From: Cornus controversa
Taxonomy: Eukaryota > Streptophyta > Magnoliopsida > Cornales > Cornaceae
Length of the DNA: 64,000 bases
Direction of reading: 5' to 3'
NCBI GenBank assembly: GCA_026545225.1
Contig: CM048852.1
Coordinates: forward strand, 12,496,146-12,560,145
Shown here: in pieces, positions 51,434 through 63,151 of the stretch
Layout: each line of letters starts with the position of its first letter
Position numbering within the stretch: the stretch's first letter is position 1
Position numbers and translations under genes: made by a program
Notes under the pieces: model-generated
The model's input: the letters and a program-made list of their open reading frames with translations, nothing else
The model's database searches: none
Told to the model about the DNA's origin: nothing

Positions 51434-53583
51434 GGTCGAATTTGGCACAAAGCACCATACGGTTGTGATCATTCATGAGTGCAGCAAGGACGTTGTCACG
51501 GTCGAATTTGGCATAAAGCAACATATAATTCTAAGTATGGCACAATTTCACTTGGATTGGGACTTTTCGAATCAAAACAAGTCAAACGAAACAAGTTCGA
51601 AATCGTTGTTGTGATTTTCTATTCTTCTGCATAGCCAGACGGTTAATTCTAGCACAAAGCAACATACTGTTGTGGTCATGCCTGATTTTTGCATGGAATT
51701 GTTCTTTTCGACTCAGAACAACTCAAACAAACTTGGATGAAGATCGGATCGACATACTCGTCGTTTCTTTGGGAGGCTTTGATGGTTTAATTTCAAAATA
51801 AGCAACGTACGATTCTTATTATGCCAAGACTTCTCCTGGAATGTGATTTTCAAATCAAAACAACTCAAAGGAAACAAGTTTAAAATGGTTGGTTGCTTGC
51901 TAATTGTTTCCTTTAGATGTCCAAACGGTCGAATTTGGAACAAAGCACCATACGGTTGTGATGAAGATCGGATTGACTTGTTCGTCATTTCTTTTGGATG
52001 CTTTGATGGTCTAATTTGGAAAAAAGCAACGTACGATTCTGATTATGGCACGACTTCACAAGGAATAGGGTTTTTGAATTAAAACAACTCAAACTAAACT
52101 TGTTGAAAATCTTCGATAGCTTGCTAATTGTTTCTTTTACTTGTCCAGATGGTCGAATTTGGAACAAAGCACCATACGGTTCTGATCATTCATGAGTGCA
52201 GAAAGGACGTCGTCACGGTCGAATTTGGCATAAAGCAACGTATAATTCTAAGTATGGCACGATTTCACTTGGATTGGGACTTTTCGAATCAAAACAAGTC
52301 AAACGAAACAAGTTCGAAATCGTTGTTGTGATTCTCTATTCTTCTGCACATCCAGACGGTCAATTCTAGCACAAAGCAACATACTGTTGTGGTCATGCCT
52401 GATTTTTGCAAGGAATTGTTCTTTTCGACTCAGAACAACTCAAACAAACTTGGATGAAGATCGGATCGACATACTCGTCGTTTCTTTGGGAGGCTTTGAT
52501 GGTTTAATTTCAAAATAAGCAACGTACGATTCGTATTATGCCAAGACTTCTCCTGGAATGTGGTTTTCAAATCAAAACAACTCAAAGGAAACAAGTTTAA
52601 AATGGTTGGTAGCTTGCTAATTGTTTCCTTTAGATGTCCAAACGGTCGAATTTGGAACAAAGCACCATACGGTCGTGATGAAGATCGGATTGACTTGTTC
52701 GTCATTTCTTTTGGATGCTCTAATGGTCTAATTTGGAAAAAAGCTACGTACGATTCTGATTATGGCACGACTTCTCAAGGAATAGGGTTTTTGAATTAGA
52801 ACAACTCAAACTAAACTTGTTTAAAATCTTCGATAGCTTGCTAATTGTTTCTTTTACTTGTCCAGATGGTCGAATTTGGCACAAAGCACCATACGGTTCT
52901 GATCATTCATGAGTGCAGAAAGGACGTCGTCACGGTCGAATTTGGCATAAAGCAACGTATAATTCTAAGTATGGCACGATTTCACTTGGATTGGGACTTT
53001 TCGAATCAAAACAAGTCAAACGAAACAAGTTTGAAATCGTTGTTGTGATTCTCTATTCTTCTGCACAGCCAGACGGTCAATTCTAGCACAAAGCAACATA
53101 CTGTTGTGGTCATGCCTGATTTTTGCAAGGAATTGTTCTTTTCGACTCAGAACAACTCAAACAAACTTGGATGAAGATCGGATCGACATACTCGTCGTTT
53201 CTTTGGGACGTTTTAATGGCTTAATTTCAAAATAAGCAACGTACGATTCGTAGTATGCCAGGACTTCTCCTGGAATGTGGTTTTCGAATCAAAATAACTC
53301 AAGGGAAACAAGTTTAAAATGTTGGTAGCTTGCTAATTGTTTCTTTTAGATGTCCAAAAGGTCGAATTTGGAACAAAGCACCATACGGTTGTGATGAAGA
53401 TCGGATTGACTTGTTCGTCATTTCTTTTGGACGCTTTGATGGTCTGATTTGGAAAAAAGCAACGTACGATTCTGATTATGGCACGACTTCTCAAGGAATA
53501 GGGTTTTTGAATTAGAACAACTCAAACTAAACTTGTTTAAAATCTTCGATAGCTTGCTAATTGTTTCTTTTACTTGTCCAGAT
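51013..53583 (+). repeat. HOR D-K-R-R, copy 2 (2571 bp)
   Basis: Monomers start at 51013, 51434, 52151 and 52868. I noticed no difference from copy 1 when reading them side by side, although I could not run an alignment. Confidence 0.95.
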
Positions 53584-54004
53584 GGTCGAATTTGGCACAA
53601 AGCACCATACGGTTGTGATCATTTGGGAGGCTTTGATGGTTTAATTTCAAAATAAGCAACGTACGATTCGTATTATGCCAGGACTTCTCCTGGAATGTGG
53701 TTTTCAAATCAAAACAACTCAAAGGAAACAAGTTTAAAATGGTTGGTAGCTTGCCAATTGTTTCCTTTAGATGTCCAAACGGTCGAATTTGGAACAAAGC
53801 ACCATACAGTCGTGATGAAGATCGGATTGACTTGTTCGTCATTTCTTTTGGATGCTCTAATGGTCTAATTTGGAAAAAAGCTACGTACGATTCTGATTAT
53901 GGCACAACTTCTCAAGGAATAGGGTTTTTGAATTAGAACAACTCAAACTAAACTTGTTTAAAATCTTCGATAGCTTGCTAATTGTTTCTTTTTCTTGTCC
54001 AGAT
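53584..54004 (+). repeat. deleted monomer D, copy 3 (421 bp)
   Basis: The junction at about 53622/53623 is identical to the other D copies. It is followed by a K monomer with TCTTTTTCTTGTCC at its approach, as after D copies 1, 2 and 4. Confidence 0.95.
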
Positions 54005-56154
54005 GGTCGAATTTGGCACAAAGCACCATACGGTTGTGATCATTCATGAGTGCAGCAAGGACGTTGTCACGGTCGAATTTGGCATAAAGCAACATATAAT
54101 TCTAAGTATGGCACAATTTCACTTGGATTGGGACTTTTCGAATCAAAACAAGTCAAACGAAACAAGTTCGAAATCGTTGTTGTGATTTTCTATTCTTCTG
54201 CATAGCCAGACGGTTAATTCTAGCACAAAGCAACATACTGTTGTGGTCATGCCTGATTTTTGCATGGAATTGTTCTTATCGACTCAGAACAACTCAAACA
54301 AACTTGGATGAAGATCGGATCGACATACTCGTCGTTTCTTTGGGAGGCTTTGATGGTTTAATTTCAAAATAAGCAACGTACGATTCTTATTATGCCAAGA
54401 CTTCTCCTGGAATGTGATTTTCAAATCAAAACAACTCAAAGGAAACAAGTTTAAAATGGTTGGTTGCTTGCTAATTGTTTCCTTTAGATGTCCAAACGGT
54501 CGAATTTGGAACAAAGCACCATACGGTTGTGATGAAGATCGGATTGACTTGTTCGTCATTTCTTTTGGATGCTTTGATGGTCTAATTTGGAAAAAAGCAA
54601 CGTACGATTCTGATTATGGCACGACTTCACAAGGAATAGGGTTTTTGAATTAAAACAACTCAAACTAAACTTGTTGAAAATCTTCGATAGCTTGCTAATT
54701 GTTTCTTTTACTTGTCCAGATGGTCGAATTTGGAACAAAGCACCATACGGTTCTGATCATTCATGAGTGCAGAAAGGACGTCGTCACGGTCGAATTTGGC
54801 ATAAAGCAACGTATAATTCTAAGTATGGCACGATTTCACTTGGATTGGGACTTTTCGAATCAAAACAAGTCAAACGAAACAAGTTCGAAATCGTTGTTGT
54901 GATTCTCTATTCTTCTGCACATCCAGACGGTCAATTCTAGCACAAAGCAACATACTGTTGTGGTCATGCCTGATTTTTGCAAGGAATTGTTCTTTTCGAC
55001 TCAGAACAACTCAAACAAACTTGGATGAAGATCGGATCGACATACTCGTCGTTTCTTTGGGAGGCTTTGATGGTTTAATTTCAAAATAAGCAACGTACGA
55101 TTCGTATTATGCCAAGACTTCTCCTGGAATGTGGTTTTCAAATCAAAACAACTCAAAGGAAACAAGTTTAAAATGGTTGGTAGCTTGCTAATTGTTTCCT
55201 TTAGATGTCCAAACGGTCGAATTTGGAACAAAGCACCATACGGTCGTGATGAAGATCGGATTGACTTGTTCGTCATTTCTTTTGGATGCTCTAATGGTCT
55301 AATTTGGAAAAAAGCTACGTACGATTCTGATTATGGCACGACTTCTCAAGGAATAGGGTTTTTGAATTAGAACAACTCAAACTAAACTTGTTTAAAATCT
55401 TCGATAGCTTGCTAATTGTTTCTTTTACTTGTCCAGATGGTCGAATTTGGCACAAAGCACCATACGGTTCTGATCATTCATGAGTGCAGAAAGGACGTCG
55501 TCACGGTCGAATTTGGCATAAAGCAACGTATAATTCTAAGTATGGCACGATTTCACTTGGATTGGGACTTTTCGAATCAAAACAAGTCAAACGAAACAAG
55601 TTTGAAATCGTTGTTGTGATTCTCTATTCTTCTGCACAGCCAGACGGTCAATTCTAGCACAAAGCAACATACTGTTGTGGTCATGCCTGATTTTTGCAAG
55701 GAATTGTTCTTTTCGACTCAGAACAACTCAAACAAACTTGGATGAAGATCGGATCGACATACTCGTCGTTTCTTTGGGACGTTTTAATGGCTTAATTTCA
55801 AAATAAGCAACGTACGATTCGTAGTATGCCAGGACTTCTCCTGGAATGTGGTTTTCGAATCAAAATAACTCAAGGGAAACAAGTTTAAAATGTTGGTAGC
55901 TTGCTAATTGTTTCTTTTAGATGTCCAAAAGGTCGAATTTGGAACAAAGCACCATACGGTTGTGATGAAGATCGGATTGACTTGTTCGTCATTTCTTTTG
56001 GACGCTTTGATGGTCTGATTTGGAAAAAAGCAACGTACGATTCTGATTATGGCACGACTTCTCAAGGAATAGGGTTTTTGAATTAGAACAACTCAAACTA
56101 AACTTGTTTAAAATCTTCGATAGCTTGCTAATTGTTTCTTTTACTTGTCCAGAT
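53584..56154 (+). repeat. HOR D-K-R-R, copy 3 (2571 bp)
   Basis: Monomers start at 53584, 54005, 54722 and 55439. The only difference noticed from copies 1 and 2 is TTCTTATCGAC near 54273 where the others have TTCTTTTCGAC. Confidence 0.95.
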
Positions 56155-56575
56155 GGTCGAATTTGGCACAAAGCACCATACGGTTGTGATCATTTGGGAG
56201 GCTTTGATGGTTTAATTTCAAAATAAGCAACGTACGATTCGTATTATGCCAGGACTTCTCCTGGAATGTGGTTTTCAAATCAAAACAACTCAAAGGAAAC
56301 AAGTTTAAAATGGTTGGTAGCTTGCCAATTGTTTCCTTTAGATGTCCAAACGGTCGAATTTGGAACAAAGCACCATACAGTCGTGATGAAGATCGGATTG
56401 ACTTGTTCGTCATTTCTTTTGGATGCTCTAATGGTCTAATTTGGAAAAAAGCTACGTACGATTCTGATTATGGCACAACTTCTCAAGGAATAGGGTTTTT
56501 GAATTAGAACAACTCAAACTAAACTTGTTTAAAATCTTCGATAGCTTGCTAATTGTTTCTTTTTCTTGTCCAGAT
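56155..56575 (+). repeat. deleted monomer D, copy 4 (421 bp)
   Basis: The junction is at about 56193/56194. This D copy opens the 3288-bp HOR, so the same deletion is shared by two different HOR types. Confidence 0.95.
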
Positions 56576-58009
56576 GGTCGAATTTGGCACAAAGCACCAT
56601 ACGGTTGTGATCATTCATGAGTGCAGCAAGGACGTTGTCACGGTCGAATTTGGCATAAAGCAACATATAATTCTAAGTATGGCACAATTTCACTTGGATT
56701 GGGACTTTTCGAATCAAAACAAGTCAAACGAAACAAGTTCGAAATCGTTGTTGTGATTTTCTATTCTTCTGCATAGCCAGACGGTTAATTCTAGCACAAA
56801 GCAACATACTGTTGTGGTCATGCCTGATTTTTGCATGGAATTGTTCTTTTCGACTCAGAACAACTCAAACAAACTTGGATGAAGATCGGATCGACATACT
56901 CGTCGTTTCTTTGGGAGGCTTTGATGGTTTAATTTCAAAATAAGCAACGTACGATTCTTATTATGCCAAGACTTCTCCTGGAATGTGATTTTCAAATCAA
57001 AACAACTCAAAGGAAACAAGTTTAAAATGGTTGGTTGCTTGCTAATTGTTTCCTTTAGATGTCCAAACGGTCGAATTTGGAACAAAGCACCATACGGTTG
57101 TGATGAAGATCGGATTGACTTGTTCGTCATTTCTTTTGGATGCTTTGATGGTCTAATTTGGAAAAAAGCAACGTACGATTCTGATTATGGCACGACTTCA
57201 CAAGGAATAGGGTTTTTGAATTAAAACAACTCAAACTAAACTTGTTGAAAATCTTCGATAGCTTGCTAATTGTTTCTTTTACTTGTCCAGATGGTCGAAT
57301 TTGGAACAAAGCACCATACGGTTGTGATCATTCATGAGTGCAGCAACAACGTCGTCACGGTCGAATTTGGCATAAAGCAACGTATAATTCTAAGTATGGC
57401 ACAATTTCCCTTGGATTGGGACTTTTCGAATCAAAATAAGTCAAACGAAACAAGTTTGAAATCGTTGTTGTGATTCTCTATTCTTCTGCACATCCAGACG
57501 GTCAATTCTAGCACAAAGCAACATACTGTTGTGGTCATGCCTGATTTTTGCAAGGAATTGTTCTTTTCGACTCAGAACAACTCAAACAAACTTGGATGAA
57601 GATCGGATCGACATACTCGTCGTTTCTTTGGGAGGCTTTGATGGTTTAATTTCAAAATAAGCAACGTACGATTCGTATTATGCCAGGACTTCTCCTGCAA
57701 TGTGGTTTTCAAATCAAAACAACTCAAAGGAAACAACTTTAAAATGGTTGGTAGCTTGCCAATTGTTTCCTTTAGATGTCCAAACGGTCGAATTTGGAAC
57801 AAAGCACCATACAGTCGTGATGAAGATCGGATTGACTTGTTCGTCATTTCTTTTGGATGCTCTAATGGTCTAATTTGGAAAAAAGCTACGTACGATTCTG
57901 ATTATGTCACAACTTCTCAAGGAATAGGGTTTTTGAATTAGAACAACTCAAACTAAACTTGTTTAAAATCTTCGATAGCTTGCTAATTGTTTCTTTTACT
58001 TGTCCAGAT

Positions 58010-58726
58010 GGTCGAATTTGGCACAAAGCACCATACAGTTGTGATCATTCATGAGTGCAGCAAGGACGTTGTCACGGTCGAATTTGGCATAAAGCAACAT
58101 ATAATTCTAAGTATGGCACAATTTCACTTGGATTGGGACTTTTCGAATCAAAACAAGTCAAACGAAACAAGTTCGAAATCGTTGTTGTGATTCTCTATTC
58201 TTCTGCACATCCAGACGGTCAATTCTAGCACAAAGCAATATACTGTTGTGCTCATGCCTGATTTTTGCATGGAATTGTTCTTTTCGACTCAGAACAACTC
58301 AAACAAACTTGGATGAAGATCGGATCGACATACTCGTTGTTTCTTTGGGAGGCTTTGATGGTTTAATTTCAAAATAAGCAACGTACGATTCTTATTATGC
58401 CAAGACTTCTCTTGGAATGTGATTTTCAAATCAAAACAACTCAAAGGAAACAAGTTTAAAATGGTTGGTAGCTTGCCAATTGTTTCCTTTAGATGTCCAA
58501 ACGGTCGAATTTGGAACAAAGCACCATATAGTCGTGATGAAGATCGGATTGACTTGTTCGTCATTTCTTTTGGATACTCTAATGGTCTAATTTGGAAAAG
58601 AGCTACGTACGATTCTGATTATGGCACAACTTCTCAAGGAATAGGGTTTTTGAATTAGAACAACTCAAACTAAACTTGTTTAACATCTTCGATAGCTTGC
58701 TAATTGTTTCTTTTACTTGTCCAGAT
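58010..58726 (+). repeat. chimeric K/N monomer
   Basis: S1-S3 and the start of S4 are K type, including the A-form dyad CCAAGA-CTTC-TCTTGG near 58400 and GTGATTTTC. From GCTTGCCAATTG (about 58471) onward the markers are N type (TAGTCGTGATG, CTCTAATGG, GAAAAGAGCT). The switch lies in S4 between about 58425 and 58475. The same chimera recurs at 61298, so it predates the duplication of the 3288-bp HOR. Confidence 0.82.
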
Positions 58727-59442
58727 GGTCGAATTTGGCACAAAGCACCATACGGTTCTGATCATTCATGAGTGCAGAAAGGACGTCGTCACGGTCGAAT
58801 TTGGCATAAAGCAACGTATAATTCTAAGTATGGCACGATTTCACTTGGATTGGGACTTTTCGAATCAAAACAAGTCAAACGAAACAAGTTCGAAATCGTT
58901 GTTGTGATTCTCTATTCTTCTGCACATCCAGACGGTCAATTCTAGCACAAAGCAACATACTGTTGTGGTCATGCCTGATTTTTGCAAGGAATTGTTCTTT
59001 TCGACTCAGAACAACTCAAACAAACTTGGATGAAGATCGGATCGACATACTCGTCGTTTCTTTGGGACGTTTTAATGGCTTAATTTCAAAATAAGCAACG
59101 TACGATTCGTAGTATGCCAGGACTTCTCCTGGAATGTGGTTTTCGAATCAAAATAACTCAAGGGAAACAAGTTTAAAATGTTGGTAGCTTGCTAATTGTT
59201 TCTTTTAGATGTCCAAAAGGTCGAATTTGGAACAAAGCACCATACGGTTGTGATGAAGATCGGATTGACTTGTTCGTCATTTCTTTTGGACGCTTTGATG
59301 GTCTGATTTGGAAAAAAGCAACGTACGATTCTGATTATGGCACGACTTCTCAAGGAATAGGGTTTTTGAATTAGAACAACTCAAACTAAACTTGTTTAAA
59401 ATCTTCGATAGCTTGCTAATTGTTTCTTTTACTTGTCCAGAT

Positions 59443-59863
59443 GGTCGAATTTGGCACAAAGCACCATACGGTTGTGATCATTTGGGAGGCTTTGATGGTT
59501 TAATTTCAAAATAAGCAACGTACGATTCGTATTATGCCAGGACTTCTCCTGGAATGTGGTTTTCAAATCAAAACAACTCAAAGGAAACAAGTTTAAAATG
59601 GTTGGTAGCTTGCCAATTGTTTCCTTTAGATGTCCAAACGGTCGAATTTGGAACAAAGCACCATACAGTCGTGATGAAGATCGGATTGACTTGTTCGTCA
59701 TTTCTTTTGGATGCTCTAATGGTCTAATTTGGAAAAAAGCTACGTACGATTCTGATTATGGCACAACTTCTCAAGGAATAGGGTTTTTGAATTAGAACAA
59801 CTCAAACTAAACTTGTTTAAAATCTTCGATAGCTTGCTAATTGTTTCTTTTTCTTGTCCAGAT
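59443..59863 (+). repeat. deleted monomer D, copy 5 (421 bp)
   Basis: The junction is at about 59481/59482, 3288 bp after copy 4, with the same 54-bp hybrid subrepeat. Confidence 0.95.
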
Positions 59864-62730
59864 GGTCGAATTTGGCACAAAGCACCATACGGTTGTGATC
59901 ATTCATGAGTGCAGCAAGGACGTTGTCACGGTCGAATTTGGCATAAAGCAACATATAATTCTAAGTATGGCACAATTTCACTTGGATTGGGACTTTTCGA
60001 ATCAAAACAAGTCAAACGAAACAAGTTCGAAATCGTTGTTGTGATTTTCTATTCTTCTGCATAGCCAGACGGTTAATTCTAGCACAAAGCAACATACTGT
60101 TGTGGTCATGCCTGATTTTTGCATGGAATTGTTCTTTTCGACTCAGAACAACTCAAACAAACTTGGATGAAGATCGGATCGACATACTCGTCGTTTCTTT
60201 GGGAGGCTTTGATGGTTTAATTTCAAAATAAGCAACGTACGATTCTTATTATGCCAAGACTTCTCCTGGAATGTGATTTTCAAATCAAAACAACTCAAAG
60301 GAAACAAGTTTAAAATGGTTGGTTGCTTGCTAATTGTTTCCTTTAGATGTCCAAACGGTCGAATTTGGAACAAAGCACCATACGGTTGTGATGAAGATCG
60401 GATTGACTTGTTCGTCATTTCTTTTGGATGCTTTGATGGTCTAATTTGGAAAAAAGCAACGTACGATTCTGATTATGGCACGACTTCACAAGGAATAGGG
60501 TTTTTGAATTAAAACAACTCAAACTAAACTTGTTGAAAATCTTCGATAGCTTGCTAATTGTTTCTTTTACTTGTCCAGATGGTCGAATTTGGAACAAAGC
60601 ACCATACGGTTGTGATCATTCATGAGTGCAGCAACAACGTCGTCACGGTCGAATTTGGCATAAAGCAACGTATAATTCTAAGTATGGCACAATTTCCCTT
60701 GGATTGGGACTTTTCGAATCAAAATAAGTCAAACGAAACAAGTTTGAAATCGTTGTTGTGATTCTCTATTCTTCTGCACATCCAGACGGTCAATTCTAGC
60801 ACAAAGCAACATACTGTTGTGGTCATGCCTGATTTTTGCAAGGAATTGTTCTTTTCGACTCAGAACAACTCAAACAAACTTGGATGAAGATCGGATCGAC
60901 ATACTCGTCGTTTCTTTGGGAGGCTTTGATGGTTTAATTTCAAAATAAGCAACGTACGATTCGTATTATGCCAGGACTTCTCCTGCAATGTGGTTTTCAA
61001 ATCAAAACAACTCAAAGGAAACAACTTTAAAATGGTTGGTAGCTTGCCAATTGTTTCCTTTAGATGTCCAAACGGTCGAATTTGGAACAAAGCACCATAC
61101 AGTCGTGATGAAGATCGGATTGACTTGTTCGTCATTTCTTTTGGATGCTCTAATGGTCTAATTTGGAAAAAAGCTACGTACGATTCTGATTATGTCACAA
61201 CTTCTCAAGGAATAGGGTTTTTGAATTAGAACAACTCAAACTAAACTTGTTTAAAATCTTCGATAGCTTGCTAATTGTTTCTTTTACTTGTCCAGATGGT
61301 CGAATTTGGCACAAAGCACCATACAGTTGTGATCATTCATGAGTGCAGCAAGGACGTTGTCACGGTCGAATTTGGCATAAAGCAACATATAATTCTAAGT
61401 ATGGCACAATTTCACTTGGATTGGGACTTTTCGAATCAAAACAAGTCAAACGAAACAAGTTCGAAATCGTTGTTGTGATTCTCTATTCTTCTGCACATCC
61501 AGACGGTCAATTCTAGCACAAAGCAATATACTGTTGTGCTCATGCCTGATTTTTGCATGGAATTGTTCTTTTCGACTCAGAACAACTCAAACAAACTTGG
61601 ATGAAGATCGGATCGACATACTCGTTGTTTCTTTGGGAGGCTTTGATGGTTTAATTTCAAAATAAGCAACGTACGATTCTTATTATGCCAAGACTTCTCT
61701 TGGAATGTGATTTTCAAATCAAAACAACTCAAAGGAAACAAGTTTAAAATGGTTGGTAGCTTGCCAATTGTTTCCTTTAGATGTCCAAACGGTCGAATTT
61801 GGAACAAAGCACCATATAGTCGTGATGAAGATCGGATTGACTTGTTCGTCATTTCTTTTGGATACTCTAATGGTCTAATTTGGAAAAGAGCTACGTACGA
61901 TTCTGATTATGGCACAACTTCTCAAGGAATAGGGTTTTTGAATTAGAACAACTCAAACTAAACTTGTTTAACATCTTCGATAGCTTGCTAATTGTTTCTT
62001 TTACTTGTCCAGATGGTCGAATTTGGCACAAAGCACCATACGGTTCTGATCATTCATGAGTGCAGAAAGGACGTCGTCACGGTCGAATTTGGCATAAAGC
62101 AACGTATAATTCTAAGTATGGCACGATTTCACTTGGATTGGGACTTTTCGAATCAAAACAAGTCAAACGAAACAAGTTCGAAATCGTTGTTGTGATTCTC
62201 TATTCTTCTGCACATCCAGACGGTCAATTCTAGCACAAAGCAACATACTGTTGTGGTCATGCCTGATTTTTGCAAGGAATTGTTCTTTTCGACTCAGAAC
62301 AACTCAAACAAACTTGGATGAAGATCGGATCGACATACTCGTCGTTTCTTTGGGACGTTTTAATGGCTTAATTTCAAAATAAGCAACGTACGATTCGTAG
62401 TATGCCAGGACTTCTCCTGGAATGTGGTTTTCGAATCAAAATAACTCAAGGGAAACAAGTTTAAAATGTTGGTAGCTTGCTAATTGTTTCTTTTAGATGT
62501 CCAAAAGGTCGAATTTGGAACAAAGCACCATACGGTTGTGATGAAGATCGGATTGACTTGTTCGTCATTTCTTTTGGACGCTTTGATGGTCTGATTTGGA
62601 AAAAAGCAACGTACGATTCTGATTATGGCACGACTTCTCAAGGAATAGGGTTTTTGAATTAGAACAACTCAAACTAAACTTGTTTAAAATCTTCGATAGC
62701 TTGCTAATTGTTTCTTTTACTTGTCCAGAT
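59443..62730 (+). repeat. HOR D-K-N-K-R, copy 2 (3288 bp)
   Basis: Monomers start at 59443, 59864, 60581, 61298 and 62015. All marks of copy 1 recur 3288 bp later, including the rare TACTCGTTGTTTC (58331 and 61619) and CATATAGTCG. I noticed no difference between the two copies by eye. Confidence 0.94.
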
Positions 62731-63151
62731 GGTCGAATTTGGCACAAAGCACCATACGGTTGTGATCATTTGGGAGGCTTTGATGGTTTAATTTCAAAAT
62801 AAGCAACGTACGATTCGTATTATGCCAGGACTTCTCCTGGAATGTGGTTTTCAAATCAAAACAACTCAAAGGAAACAAGTTTAAAATGGTTGGTAGCTTG
62901 CCAATTGTTTCCTTTAGATGTCCAAACGGTCGAATTTGGAACAAAGCACCATACAGTCGTGATGAAGATCGGATTGACTTGTTCGTCATTTCTTTTGGAT
63001 GCTCTAATGGTCTAATTTGGAAAAAAGCTACGTACGATTCTGATTATGGCACAACTTCTCAAGGAATAGGGTTTTTGAATTAGAACAACTCAAACTAAAC
63101 TTGTTTAAAATCTTCGATAGCTTGCTAATTGTTTCTTTTTCTTGTCCAGAT
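62731..63151 (+). repeat. deleted monomer D, copy 6 (421 bp)
   Basis: The junction is at about 62769/62770, 3288 bp after copy 5. It begins the HOR copy that runs off the window. Confidence 0.95.

Larger units (their letters stand above)
56155..59442 (+). repeat. HOR D-K-N-K-R, copy 1 (3288 bp)
   Basis: Monomers start at 56155 (D), 56576 (K), 57293 (N), 58010 (K) and 58727 (R, 716 bp). The K-N-K block resembles 27659-29809: GGCACAATTTCCC in N, AAACAACTTTAAAATGG after it, and CATACAGTTGTG with GCAATATACTG in the second K. That second K switches from K-type to N-type sequence inside S4, so it is chimeric. Confidence 0.94.
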
